The notes: a model not told the origin generated them from the letters alone. A stretch of DNA of 64,000 bases from SIG673 sp045653945 (GCA_045653945.1 JAZOML010000003.1:1-64000), one strand, 5' to 3'. Shown: positions 17,556-25,930, counted from the stretch's first letter. Numbers and translations: made by a program.

Positions 17556-18692
17556 TTATTTTACGTATTCAACGTAGTGGTAATCTCCCGGCCTGTAAAG
17601 ACTCCAATACTCCGACCACCTCTCGGTGTCCTTTTCCGTACCCCTTACCGTTATACGTGCGTCGGTGCTCAAAAACGCCGAACCGTCAACGAATTTTATC
17701 GCCTTTGCATTGAGCACTACCCCATCAAGCGAGGTACAACCCGAAATAGCGCAAATACCAAGACCATCAAGCGAAACACAGGGAAGCTCTATCCTTGTCA
17801 GCTTTCTGCACGAATCAAATGCGCTACGCTCTATCACACCAACCGTATGAGGTAGGTATACCTCCTCAAGCAGCATACTCATCTTAAACGCTCCCTCGCC
17901 TATCTGCTCAACGGGACCGGTAAATACAACAACGTGATTTTTCCCCACCCTTGCGGCATCGCTTCTGATAACTTTAACCGTCGGGGGGACTATAACGTTT
18001 GCAAGGTCAGGCATCTTTACAACGGTAGTAACTCCATACGGAATTATAACGTCCTGACTCATTTTTCCGCCCTGCGGATTTATACCCATAAGCTTATCGT
18101 AATCAAGCTTAAAGTAATTTTCCCATATATATTTTCGTGCAAACTCACTGTATCCCGAAATATTTTCCCAAATCCTTGCAACTCTTTCGCTTTTGGGCAC
18201 TCCGTAGCCTTTTTTGTAATACTCCGCAACGTTTTTCATAGCCTCATCGTCATAGCAACAAGCCGCCTCCTGCATATACTGTGCAGAATGAACGGCATCA
18301 TTTTTGTTTTCGCCGTAAAGCTCCGCAAGTGCCTTTGCTATTTTGATAACAACCGTTCTTTTTTCGCCCTCGTAAGCTATCGGATATATATTTGCCTTTA
18401 TAAAGTCAAGCGCACCGACAAAGCACTGTTCAGCCTCGTCATATCTACCCATTTTGTAAAGGCAAAGTCCTGCGTTAAAGCTCGCTTTTGAATAAAAGCA
18501 GCCCGTTTCCGCAAACATTGAAAGAGGAGCAACCTTGTTCTTAATGATGTGCGTTATATCCTTAACCAGCGCCATAAAGCCGCCAAGCGCCTCAGTAAAT
18601 TGTCCGCAATCAGAAAATTTAATAAACGTATCAACGGCATTGTCAAGCTTTTCGTCGCCCGTTATATCGGTATAGTAAGTAAAATCCGCCAT
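17556..18692 (-). CDS. BspA-type LRR protein with Sel1/TPR-like N-terminal half
   Basis: 378 residues. The first half is helical with a Sel1-like repeat (AEYYKKGYGVPKSERVARIW, about 150-170) after TPR-like helices. The second half holds three to four BspA-type (LRR_5) repeats, e.g. EQIGEGAFKM, SAFDSCRKLTRIELP and AISGCTSLDGVVL. No signal peptide, so probably cytoplasmic. The LRR half resembles the TIR-LRR operon proteins at 46884-55468, so this may be a distant member of the same family. Start 18692 follows AGTAGGGTG; the in-frame ATG at 18722 has no site. Confidence 0.75.
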   Translation of the reverse strand: MADFTYYTDITGDEKLDNAVDTFIKFSDCGQFTEALGGFMALVKDITHIIKNKVAPLSMFAETGCFYSKASFNAGLCLYKMGRYDEAEQCFVGALDFIKANIYPIAYEGEKRTVVIKIAKALAELYGENKNDAVHSAQYMQEAACCYDDEAMKNVAEYYKKGYGVPKSERVARIWENISGYSEFARKYIWENYFKLDYDKLMGINPQGGKMSQDVIIPYGVTTVVKMPDLANVIVPPTVKVIRSDAARVGKNHVVVFTGPVEQIGEGAFKMSMLLEEVYLPHTVGVIERSAFDSCRKLTRIELPCVSLDGLGICAISGCTSLDGVVLNAKAIKFVDGSAFLSTDARITVRGTEKDTERWSEYWSLYRPGDYHYVEYVK

Positions 18693-18736
18693 ACTATTCA
18701 CCCTACTTTCGTATTTTGTCAATTTGATTGCTTATT

Positions 18737-18766
18737 AAAATGCGCGCCTGTTCGGGCGCACATTTT
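18737..18766 (-). terminator. trpB2 terminator
   Basis: AAAATG-GCGCC stem and complement around a short loop, directly past the trpB2 stop (18782), T-rich on both sides. Confidence 0.85.
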
Positions 18767-18781
18767 ATATAAAGTTCAATA

Positions 18782-20152
18782 TCACTCAACAACCGGCAGC
18801 TTTGCAAGTGCCTGATTGATTTCGTCATCGGTGGGAACGTAGTCGGTCATCTTGCCGTCGTGGAACTTTTCATAAGAAAACATATCAAAATATCCCGTTC
18901 CGGTAAGACCGAATACGATAGTTTTGCTTTCGCCCGTTTCGATGCACTTCTTTGCCTCGTCTATTGCGACCTTGATTGCGTGAGAGCTTTCGGGAGCAGG
19001 GAGTATTCCCTCAATTCTTGCAAAGTATTCCGCCGCCGCAAATACCTCGGTCTGGCTTACCGAAACTGCTTCCATAAGTCCGTCATCGTAAAGCTGGGAA
19101 AGGGTACTGCTCATACCGTGATAACGGAGTCCGCCCGCGTGAGAAGCGGCAGGAATAAAGCCGCTACCGAGCGTATACATCTTCTGAAGCGGACAAATCA
19201 TACCCGTATCGCAGTAGTCGTATGCGTATTTTCCTCTTGTGAAGCTGGGGCAGGACTTTGGCTCAACCGCGATAAATCTGTAATCACGCTCGCCTCTTAT
19301 CTTCTCACCCATAAAAGGAGCGATAAGTCCGCCGAGGTTAGAGCCGCCACCCGCACAGCCGATGATTATATCAGCCTTTTCGCCGTATTTATCAAGTGCA
19401 GTTTTGGTTTCAAGACCGATAACCGACTGGTGGAGCATAACCTGATTCATAACGCTACCAAGCACGTAGCGATACCCTGCGGTTGTGGTTGCCTTTTCAA
19501 CCGCCTCGGAAATTGCACAGCCAAGACTTCCCGTTGTGCCGGGGTGCTCGGCGAGTATCTTCTGACCGACCTTGGTTTCCATTGATGGCGAGGGTGTTAC
19601 ACTTGCACCGTAGGTACGCATAACCTCACGTCTGAACGGCTTTTGCTCATAAGAGCATTTAACCATATATACCTTACAGTCTAGGTCAAAGTAGGAACAA
19701 GCCATAGAAAGAGCCGTACCCCACTGACCTGCTCCTGTTTCGGTGGTAACTCCCTTGAGTCCCTGCTGCTTTGCGTAGTAAGCCTGAGCAATAGCGGAAT
19801 TGAGCTTATGCGAGCCGCTCGTGTTATTGCCCTCGAACTTATAGTAAATCTTTGCAGGTGTGCCGAGCTTCTTTTCAAGGCAGTACGCTCTTATAAGGGG
19901 AGCAGGGCGGTACATTTTATAAAAGTCGCGTATCTCCTCGGGGATTTCAAAGTATGCAGTGGTATCGTCAAGCTCCTGCTTTATAAGCTCCTCGCAAAAA
20001 ACACCGTCAAGGTCCTTTGCCGTCATAGGCTTATGCGTTTCGGGGTCAAGGAGCGGTGCGGGCTTATTTTTCATATCTGCACGCAGGTTATACCAAGCCT
20101 TTGGCATCTCGCTTTCTTCAAGGTAAATTTTGTAAGGTATCTTCTTTTCCAT
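18782..20152 (-). CDS. trpB: Tryptophan synthase beta subunit, TrpB2 type
   Basis: PLP enzyme joining indole and serine to tryptophan. The 456-residue length and the motifs NTSGSHKLNSA (PLP Lys near residue 115), ETGAGQWG and GCAGGGSNLGG place it in the TrpB2 branch, which acts without TrpA on free indole. No other trp gene is adjacent, consistent with indole salvage. A T-box with a UGG (Trp) specifier precedes it (20318-20590), so charging of tRNA-Trp should control it. The ATG at 20152 has a weak site because a dispersed repeat hairpin lies immediately upstream. Confidence 0.92.
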   Translation of the reverse strand: MEKKIPYKIYLEESEMPKAWYNLRADMKNKPAPLLDPETHKPMTAKDLDGVFCEELIKQELDDTTAYFEIPEEIRDFYKMYRPAPLIRAYCLEKKLGTPAKIYYKFEGNNTSGSHKLNSAIAQAYYAKQQGLKGVTTETGAGQWGTALSMACSYFDLDCKVYMVKCSYEQKPFRREVMRTYGASVTPSPSMETKVGQKILAEHPGTTGSLGCAISEAVEKATTTAGYRYVLGSVMNQVMLHQSVIGLETKTALDKYGEKADIIIGCAGGGSNLGGLIAPFMGEKIRGERDYRFIAVEPKSCPSFTRGKYAYDYCDTGMICPLQKMYTLGSGFIPAASHAGGLRYHGMSSTLSQLYDDGLMEAVSVSQTEVFAAAEYFARIEGILPAPESSHAIKVAIDEAKKCIETGESKTIVFGLTGTGYFDMFSYEKFHDGKMTDYVPTDDEINQALAKLPVVE

Positions 20153-20154
20153 TT

Positions 20155-20280
20155 TTTCACGCTTTCTGAAGAAAGCTTAGCAAAGACTTCTCTTGCCACG
20201 CTTCCTTCTTATTTTGGTTTAAATTTTTACTTTTATTATTTGTGTATGATTTCGTCGACGAAATATTAACTTTCGCCGGT
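20155..20280. repeat. Dispersed repeat between T-box and trpB2
   Basis: Hairpin GCTTTCTGAAGAAAGC (20161-20176 region), then GCAAAGACTTCTCTTGCCACG and an AT-rich tail, the common pattern of the dispersed intergenic family. It lies between the T-box terminator and the trpB2 start. Confidence 0.75.
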
Positions 20281-20317
20281 TTCCCCGGTTGCGTAAAGCT
20301 TCTTTGATGCTTTGAGA

Positions 20318-20590
20318 AAATATAAGTCCCGAGCACCGTAAACGGTACTCGGGACGAAATTACTATTTCCGTGTTGCCACCCGATTTTAACAGCCGAAGC
20401 CGTCCTCTTTGCGTACCTTCATACGCCGCGCTACGATAACGGTGCGCTCTCCGTCAGGGAATACTGCAATTTTCTGCCCCACCCTCGAAAGTCCATTTAC
20501 GCCCTCTCCCCTTGCCGCGCTTCCACCAAGCGCGCGTGCTCTCTGTAAGGTTTTAGAGTACGCTACTACTCTTTCTCATCGGTTTACATT
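20318..20590 (-). promoter_or_regulatory. T-box leader, Trp specifier (UGG)
   Basis: Minus-strand leader with the T-box GGGTGGCAACACGG (about 20388-20375) and a 12-base-pair terminator stem (20326-20355). In stem I the helix GAAAG/CUUUC closes a loop whose 3' side reads UGG followed by A; the UGG is at 20495-20493. UGG matches tryptophan, as expected ahead of trpB2. The T-box deviates from the usual GGGTGGAACCGCG, and the T run after the terminator is weak. Confidence 0.88.
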
Positions 20591-20594
20591 ACGA

Positions 20595-20623
20595 ATTATA
20601 CACCCTTTAAAGCGTTTTGTCAA
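20595..20623 (-). promoter_or_regulatory. Consensus sigma-A promoter of the trpB2 T-box transcript
   Basis: Perfect TTGACA (20623-20618) and TATAAT (20600-20595) with a 17-base spacer on the minus strand, placing the RNA start at the foot of T-box stem I. Confidence 0.9.
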
Positions 20624-20643
20624 GGGATTTTTAAAATTTTGCT

Positions 20644-21291
20644 TTATTTTTGGCGTTTGGCTGCCTCGTTTGCGGAATATACGCAGCCGCAAAAGTCCTG
20701 ACGGTACAGTCCGTATTTTTCCGAAAGCTCGCAGGAGCGTTTATATCCGTTCTTTTTCTTAAAATCGGAATAAAGGTAAGGGACTCCGTATTTTTCCGAA
20801 AGCTCCGCTCCGATTTCATTTAGCACCTGTGCGTTTTTGTGAGGACTTATGCTAAGCGTTGTGCAAAAGTAGTCATAGTCGCCCTCCTTTGCCAAAACCG
20901 CCGTTCTTTCAAGACGCAGGCGGTAGCACTCAAAGCATCTTGCTCCGCCCTCAGGGATATCCTCTTTTCCCTTTGCAATTTCGTAAAAATCGCTTGGCGT
21001 GTACGGTAAAACGACTACCTTTATATTCTCCGCGCCCTCTATTCTTTCCTCTTTCATAGCGTAAGCAAGACGAACAAGCTCTTTGTCGCGTTTATTATAT
21101 TCGTCCTCAGGAAAAATGTTCGGGTTATAGTAAAGAAGAGTAATATCAAAGTATGGACAAAGGTATTCAAGCACGTAGGTCGAGCAAGGAGCACAGCAGG
21201 CGTGCAAAAGCAGGCGGGGGCGAATACCGCACCCGTCTATCTCTTTCAGCTTATTTTCAAGCAATCTGTTGTAATTTATTTTTTCGTTCAT
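20644..21291 (-). CDS. queH: Epoxyqueuosine reductase QueH
   Basis: Last step of queuosine synthesis: reduction of epoxyqueuosine in tRNA. The 215-residue protein has the QueH Cys pattern: HACCAPCSTY near residue 30, CFECYRLR near 138 and DFCGC near 200, ligands for an iron-sulfur cluster and metal site. QueH replaces QueG in many anaerobes. Its start overlaps the end of the upstream hydrolase gene by four bases, so the two are translationally coupled. Confidence 0.9.
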   Translation of the reverse strand: MNEKINYNRLLENKLKEIDGCGIRPRLLLHACCAPCSTYVLEYLCPYFDITLLYYNPNIFPEDEYNKRDKELVRLAYAMKEERIEGAENIKVVVLPYTPSDFYEIAKGKEDIPEGGARCFECYRLRLERTAVLAKEGDYDYFCTTLSISPHKNAQVLNEIGAELSEKYGVPYLYSDFKKKNGYKRSCELSEKYGLYRQDFCGCVYSANEAAKRQK

Positions 21292-21992
21292 ACTATGCTC
21301 TCGTAGAAGCTCTCTACCGCCTTAATATACTCAAGCGGATTGCTTTTAACTATATTGTGTCCGCCCTCAACTGTAACAAGGCGCGCTCCCTTGATGCTAT
21401 CCGCTATAAGCTGACTGTGTTCGGGCTTTATCGCATCTCGGCTACCGACAAGAACGAGCGTAGGTATATCAAGCTCCGCCAAATCATCGGGAGAAATGCT
21501 CGGCTCGTGTACCATAAGCGCAACCATTTCATAGGTATCCCTTGCCTTTACGCTATCAGGATTTTTGCGATAGGCTCTTTTTGCCCTTTTGTAGCTTTTC
21601 ATTATCCACTTTTGGTCCTTACGCTCAAGCCCGTCGGGGAACATATTTGCGCCGTTAAGCACCATAGAGTTAACCCTCTCGGGATACTTCATAGCAAAAA
21701 GCATTGCAATATTACCGCCGTCGCTGTATCCTATGATATCCGCCTTTTCAATACCGAGCGTATCTATAAATTCCTTTAAATCATCGGCAAACTGAACGAG
21801 CGTAAAAGGCTTATCTCCCTTAGGGGTACAGCCGTGCCCTCTCGTATCGACGTTTATTACCCTGCGAGTCTTTCCAAAATGATAGGTTACATAGAAAAAG
21901 CTGGAACTGTTCCCGCCGTTTCCGTGAAGCAAAATCATCGGCACTCCGCCGTTTTCCGCACCCACGTCTGTATAAAAAAGCTTGGTATCCAT
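21288..21992 (-). CDS. Alpha/beta-hydrolase
   Basis: 234 residues with oxyanion motif LHGNGGNSSSF near residue 20, nucleophile Ser in GYSDGG (about 95), an acid in VGSRDAIKPEH and a late His in EGGHNIV. A small soluble hydrolase; substrate not predictable. Start 21992 has GAGGAATTT next to it; longer in-frame starts run into the repeat element. The four-base overlap with queH may be only operon economy. Confidence 0.85.
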   Translation of the reverse strand: MDTKLFYTDVGAENGGVPMILLHGNGGNSSSFFYVTYHFGKTRRVINVDTRGHGCTPKGDKPFTLVQFADDLKEFIDTLGIEKADIIGYSDGGNIAMLFAMKYPERVNSMVLNGANMFPDGLERKDQKWIMKSYKRAKRAYRKNPDSVKARDTYEMVALMVHEPSISPDDLAELDIPTLVLVGSRDAIKPEHSQLIADSIKGARLVTVEGGHNIVKSNPLEYIKAVESFYESIV

Positions 21993-22009
21993 AAATTCCT
22001 CACAAAAGA

Positions 22010-22315
22010 TTTTGTAGCTTTCTTGAAAGAAAGCTACGCAAAGAACTTCTTTTCCACCCATACCATAAAGATATAGGTGGAAAAGAAATGTTTTTTATAA
22101 TTTATTTCGAGAAAACACATACCCTTTTGCAAGGAATATATGTATATCACTCTATTTTAACAAATAACCGTTAACCACATACCGCAAGATAGTTGCTCTG
22201 ATTTTTCAATCTTCCTGCAAGAAAATCAGAATACTTCTCTCGCAAACGGGGGAAGTAATACCTCGTTTGTGAGAGAAGTTCTTTGGTTCTTTCTTTCAAG
22301 AAAGAACGAAAAAAA
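22010..22315. repeat. Inverted pair of dispersed repeats filling a spacer
   Basis: Left end: hairpin at about 22016-22035 then GCAAAGAACTTC. Right end: GAAGTTCTTTG then the hairpin of 838-859 type. Between them are further stems, including one at about 22199-22227 (CTGATTTT/AAAATCAG) and one pairing the CTTCTCTCGCAAACG segment with its complement near 22265. The spacer is in effect one long, imperfect palindrome. Confidence 0.7.
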
Positions 22316-22322
22316 CACAGTA

Positions 22323-23960
22323 CTACCTTGTTGTTTGTGCTTCAACAAGACGTCCGCCGCAGTAGATTTCGCGGAGCTTTGGCTTTTCGATTTTACCGGT
22401 AGGATTGCGAGGAACCTTTGCGAAAATTATCTTCTTTGGACGCTTGTAGCGAGGCATACCAAGACAGTATTCGTTGATTTCCGCCTCAGTGCACTCAACT
22501 CCGTCTTTAAGCTCGATAATAGCGGCGGCAATCTCGCCAAGACGCTCATCGGGGAGTCCAATAACCGCAACGTCTTTGATTTTATCGTGAGCTCGGAGAA
22601 AGTCCTCTATCTGAACGGGGTAAAGGTTCTCGCCGCCCGAAATAATAACGTCCTTTTTGCGGTCAACAAGATAGATAAATCCGTCCGCATCACGCTTAGC
22701 CATATCGCCTGTGTAGAGCCACTCGCCCTTTAAAATTTCATCAGTTGCGGCGGGGTTTTTGTAGTAGCACTTCATAACGCCGGGGCCTTTAACCGCAAGC
22801 TCACCGACCTCCTCAGGCTCGGTAACCTCTTTACCGTTATCGCCTACAATTTTAACCTCCCAAAGGTGTCCTGCAACACCGATAGCACCAACCTTGTGTA
22901 CGTTTTCAACGCCAAGGTGTACGCAACCGGGGCCAATGGACTCGCTTAGACCGTAATTCGTATCGTAATCGTGGTGAGGGAATACCGAAAGCCAACGCTT
23001 GATAAGGCTCGGTGGAACGGGCTGAGCGCCAACGTGCATTAAGCGCCACTGGTCAAGGGCGTAGTCCTCTTTTTTGAGTGCGCCGCTATCAAGTGCATCG
23101 AGAATATCCTGTACCCACGGAACAAGAAGCCAAACTATCGTTGCCTTTTCCTCGGAAACGGTGCGGAGCACCCACTCAGGGCTTACGCCACGCAAAAGAA
23201 CCGTTTTTGAGCCTGCAAGGAGCGAACCAAACCAGTGCATTTTTGCGCCCGTATGGTAAAGGGGCGGTATGCAAAGGAAAACGTCGTCCTTTGTTTGGCT
23301 ATGGTGAGCCTGCTCGGTGCGGCAGGAGTTGATAAGCGCCTTGTGGGCGTGTAAAATAGCCTTCGGAAAGCCCGTTGTACCCGACGAAAAGTAGATAGCC
23401 GCATCGTCGTCCTCGGAAAGCTCAACGGGGGGAATTTCGGGAGAGCAGTAAGAGGACATTTTTTCAAGGCTCTCGGCAAACTCAGGCACGTCTTTGCCTA
23501 CAAAGAAGAATGTACGTACCCTTGAAAGCTGAGGCAAAACTGCCGCTACACGCTCGGTAAAGTCAGGACCGAAAACGAGGTAATCAACGTCAGCAAGGTC
23601 AACGCAGTATGCAATTTCGTCTGCGGCGTAGCGGTAGTTCATCGGAACGGCAAGTGCGCCCGCCTTTAAAATTCCAAAGTATACAGGAAGCCACTCAAGG
23701 CAGTTCATAAGAAGTATAGCGACCTTGTCGCCTTTCTTAATGCCTCTTGAAAGGAGCAAATTCGCAATGCGGTTTGCCCTGCGGTCAAATTCCTTCCAAG
23801 TCATTTCACGGCGATACTTTTCGCTCTTTGCCGTTTCAATAAGTGAAAACTCCTTATAAGTCATACGGTCATCGGGGCGCTGTGCAGGGTTAATCTCCAC
23901 AAGCGCAACCTCGCTGCCGTGAAATCTCGCATTTCTTTCAAGTAATTCTGTAATTATCAT
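22323..23960 (-). CDS. AMP-dependent acyl-CoA ligase
   Basis: Activates a carboxylic acid through an acyl-adenylate to the CoA thioester. 545 residues with the P-loop-like SSGTTGFPKAILHAH (about 185-200), the YTGDMAKRDADGFIYLVDRKKD hinge region and the C-terminal catalytic Lys in RNPTGKIEK. It is closest in style to medium/long-chain fatty-acid or benzoate/cinnamate-type ligases; the acid is unknown. A Tyr-specifier T-box precedes it, so an aromatic-acid substrate is worth considering. Start 23960 has a strong GGAGGAG five bases upstream. Confidence 0.88.
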   Translation of the reverse strand: MIITELLERNARFHGSEVALVEINPAQRPDDRMTYKEFSLIETAKSEKYRREMTWKEFDRRANRIANLLLSRGIKKGDKVAILLMNCLEWLPVYFGILKAGALAVPMNYRYAADEIAYCVDLADVDYLVFGPDFTERVAAVLPQLSRVRTFFFVGKDVPEFAESLEKMSSYCSPEIPPVELSEDDDAAIYFSSGTTGFPKAILHAHKALINSCRTEQAHHSQTKDDVFLCIPPLYHTGAKMHWFGSLLAGSKTVLLRGVSPEWVLRTVSEEKATIVWLLVPWVQDILDALDSGALKKEDYALDQWRLMHVGAQPVPPSLIKRWLSVFPHHDYDTNYGLSESIGPGCVHLGVENVHKVGAIGVAGHLWEVKIVGDNGKEVTEPEEVGELAVKGPGVMKCYYKNPAATDEILKGEWLYTGDMAKRDADGFIYLVDRKKDVIISGGENLYPVQIEDFLRAHDKIKDVAVIGLPDERLGEIAAAIIELKDGVECTEAEINEYCLGMPRYKRPKKIIFAKVPRNPTGKIEKPKLREIYCGGRLVEAQTTR

Positions 23961-23974
23961 ATTCTCCTCCGCTT

Positions 23975-24058
23975 TCCCCACTTTTTGAAAAAAGTGGACA
24001 AAAACTTCTCTTACCACGCCACCGTGATATTAAGCTTTAAATTTTACACTAAATCAAT
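23975..24058. repeat. Dispersed repeat between Tyr T-box and acyl-CoA ligase
   Basis: Hairpin CCACTTTTTGAAAAAAGTGG (about 23979-23998), then ACAAAAACTTCTCTTACC, ACGCCACCGTGATAT and a TTTAAATTTTACAC tail, the best match to the family consensus. Confidence 0.8.
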
Positions 24059-24075
24059 TATTTGCTTTACCTTTA

Positions 24076-24345
24076 TAAAACAAGCCCTCTGCAATTTCTT
24101 GCAGAGGGCGTAGTATACGCGGTTCCACCTCTTTTTCACTCTACTCTTACAAGTAAAGCCTCACCAAGCGCTCCCAAAAAATCGGGGTTACGCTTTGACC
24201 TCATAACGGTAGTCAGCCGTCGCCACTTTTCATAGCGCCGCTCAGCAAATGTATTCACCAAATTTCCCCGCACTGTCTTGCACCCACCGACAGCTCTCTG
24301 CAACGGCAAAAAACGGCTACTTTTTTTGCGTCCCTGCGTTTTTAC
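24076..24345 (-). promoter_or_regulatory. T-box leader, Tyr specifier (UAC)
   Basis: Minus-strand leader with a canonical T-box AGAGGTGGAACCGCG (about 24132-24118) and a terminator stem at 24084-24109 followed by a T-rich tract. In stem I the pair GCAAA/UUUGC closes the specifier loop, whose 3' side reads UAC then A (UAC at 24253-24251), the same geometry as the Trp leader at 20318. UAC is a tyrosine codon. The only gene downstream is the acyl-CoA ligase, an unusual T-box target. Confidence 0.88.
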
Positions 24346-24351
24346 TACATT

Positions 24352-24380
24352 AGTATAACATTTATAAAGGCATTTGTCAA
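24352..24380 (-). promoter_or_regulatory. Sigma-A promoter of the Tyr T-box transcript
   Basis: TTGACA (24380-24375), 17-base spacer, TATACT (24357-24352) on the minus strand. It begins three bases past the abrB stop codon. Confidence 0.9.
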
Positions 24381-24383
24381 GTG

Positions 24384-24560
24384 TTAGTTAGAATTTTTGC
24401 TTTTTCTTTCGTTTTCTTCCTCGTATTTTCTTATCAAAAGCCCGTCGTCGGTCATAATAAGCTCCACCTTACCCGTCAATTCCAGCCGTTCTCTTATATT
24501 CTTCGGTATTCCTAACCTGCCGACTCCGTCTATCACTTTAATAAATCCTATTGGTTTCAT
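24384..24560 (-). CDS. AbrB/SpoVT-type transcription regulator
   Basis: 58 residues, MKPIGFIKVIDGVGRLGIPK onward, the swapped-hairpin AbrB DNA-binding fold (VDxxGRIxIPKxIRExL pattern) with a short charged tail. It is read on the minus strand from an ATG with AAAAGGAGTGATATT upstream. Such proteins are transition-state regulators or antitoxins; no toxin is adjacent. It is divergent from the XRE gene at 24677 with an inverted repeat between them. Confidence 0.82.
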   Translation of the reverse strand: MKPIGFIKVIDGVGRLGIPKNIRERLELTGKVELIMTDDGLLIRKYEEENERKSKNSN

Positions 24561-24606
24561 AATATCACTCCTTTTTTACTGTATAGGTATATTATAGCGA
24601 CTTATC

Positions 24607-24627
24607 GGTTACTTTTCAATAGTAACC
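24607..24627. promoter_or_regulatory. Inverted repeat between divergent abrB-like and XRE genes
   Basis: GGTTACT (24607-24613) and AGTAACC (24621-24627) with a seven-base spacer, centred in the 116-base divergent spacer; a likely operator for one of the two flanking regulators. Confidence 0.5.
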
Positions 24628-24676
24628 TATAAATTACATGTTATAATTTTTTAAACAATTTATAAGGAGATTTTTT

Positions 24677-24892
24677 ATGTTTCGTTATAAACGCCTTCGT
24701 GATTTACGTGAAGATAAGGATATGACCCAGGCAGAGGTTGCCTCAATTCTGGGGACTGTACGTGAGCAGTACAATAAATACGAGCTTGGCAAACAAGAAA
24801 TTCCGTTCCACCATGTTATAACTCTTGCGAAATTTTATAACGTTTCAATAGATTATATTGCGGACATAATTGATAAACCGAGGAAGCTGTAA
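24677..24892 (+). CDS. Small XRE-family transcriptional regulator
   Basis: 71 residues, a single Cro/CI helix-turn-helix (LRDLREDKDMTQAEVASIL, then REQYNKYELGKQEIP, ending YNVSIDYIADIIDKP). ATG at 24677 has AAGGAG seven bases upstream. A broken second copy follows with one-base overlap at 24892. Confidence 0.85.
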   Translation: MFRYKRLRDLREDKDMTQAEVASILGTVREQYNKYELGKQEIPFHHVITLAKFYNVSIDYIADIIDKPRKL

Positions 24893-25114
24893 TGCACTAT
24901 TATCAAAGGCTTTGCGATATGCGAGAGGATAGCGACAAAAAGCAATCGGAAATTACCGCAGGCTTGGGATAACCACGCAACAATATCAGCTTTTCGAAAG
25001 CGGAAAACGAGAAAACAAGGCTCACCACCTTGTTTTCTTGCAAGATTTTACAACGTTTCGGTTGACTACCTACTTGGACTGATAAACACACCCGAAAGGC
25101 TTGATGGAAATTAA
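24892..25114 (+). pseudogene. Frameshifted duplicate of the XRE regulator
   Basis: Starts MHYYQRLCDMREDSDKKQSE in frame, then hits a stop after ITAGLG; the HTH continues in another frame (TTQQYQLFESGKRENKAHH) and again in a third (RFYNVSVDYLLGLINTPERL). Together the pieces align with the intact 71-residue protein just upstream, so at least two frameshifts have broken a tandem duplicate. Sequencing error is a possible alternative. Confidence 0.75.
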
Positions 25115-25118
25115 TATC

Positions 25119-25150
25119 AAAAGAGGTCAGCTTTTTAGCCGACCTCTTTT
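25119..25150. terminator. Bidirectional terminator
   Basis: AAAAGAGGTC and its complement around a short loop, flanked by A and T runs, between the convergent XRE pseudogene and the DUF4349 gene. Confidence 0.85.
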
Positions 25151-25165
25151 ATATTCCACACCGAA

Positions 25166-25930
25166 TTAAATTTTAACTACTTTACGCTTTTTGATACGAA
25201 CTATGATAATGACCGCCACAATGCCACCGATTACCGCTACGCCTCCAAAGATTATAAGCATAATTATAACTGTATCAATACCGCATTCGCTTATTTCAAC
25301 CGAAACGGTGGAGTAGTCAACGTCCGAATCGTATCCCGAAAGCAGAAGATCTATCTGCATTATCTGTGAGTTAACCGAGGAAATTTGCTCTATCAGGCTC
25401 ATCTTTTCCGAAACGGTTATATTCTCACCAAGAAGTGCTTCATACTGCGCCTTTCGTTCAACTAGAGCTTGTTTTTTTGCTTGTGCGCTGACGTACTGCG
25501 TGGTTATATCATCTGTATTTACATATTTATCGGTTAATTTTCCACCGCTTTCAGCCACTGCAAGAAATTCGTTCAGCTTTTCGGTAGGTATGCGGTACGT
25601 AACGTTACAATTCGAGGTTTTTCCGTCTTTATAATACTGTCTGTCAGTTTCAATGTATCCTCCAAGAGCAACCGCCTTTTCCGAGAGAGATTTATAAATT
25701 CCCCCAACGTCTTCCGACTCAATTTCAAGCTCAACGGTATAAACAATTTTACGGTTAACACTACCGGTAATTACGGTCTGTCCCCCATTGCCCATATCGG
25801 CGTTGGTAAGCTTTCCCACGTATTCGTTTTCCGCATTAGCAGCGCTGTCATCAGTACCGCAGGAAAAAAATGAAAAGCAGAGCGTAAGCGTAAGCATAAG
25901 AGAAAAAATTGCAAAAATTCGTTTTTTCAT
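25166..25930 (-). CDS. DUF4349 lipoprotein
   Basis: 254 residues. N-terminal signal with lipobox ending FSFFSC (Cys about 24), a DUF4349-type core (RKIVYTVELEIESEDVG, GGYIETDRQYYKDG and TVSVEI), a coiled-coil segment around 145-195, one C-terminal membrane helix (about 222-245) and a basic cytoplasmic tail. Predicted to be envelope-anchored at both ends; function of the domain is unknown. ATG at 25930 follows GAAGGGAAGGG. Confidence 0.85.
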   Translation of the reverse strand: MKKRIFAIFSLMLTLTLCFSFFSCGTDDSAANAENEYVGKLTNADMGNGGQTVITGSVNRKIVYTVELEIESEDVGGIYKSLSEKAVALGGYIETDRQYYKDGKTSNCNVTYRIPTEKLNEFLAVAESGGKLTDKYVNTDDITTQYVSAQAKKQALVERKAQYEALLGENITVSEKMSLIEQISSVNSQIMQIDLLLSGYDSDVDYSTVSVEISECGIDTVIIMLIIFGGVAVIGGIVAVIIIVRIKKRKVVKI

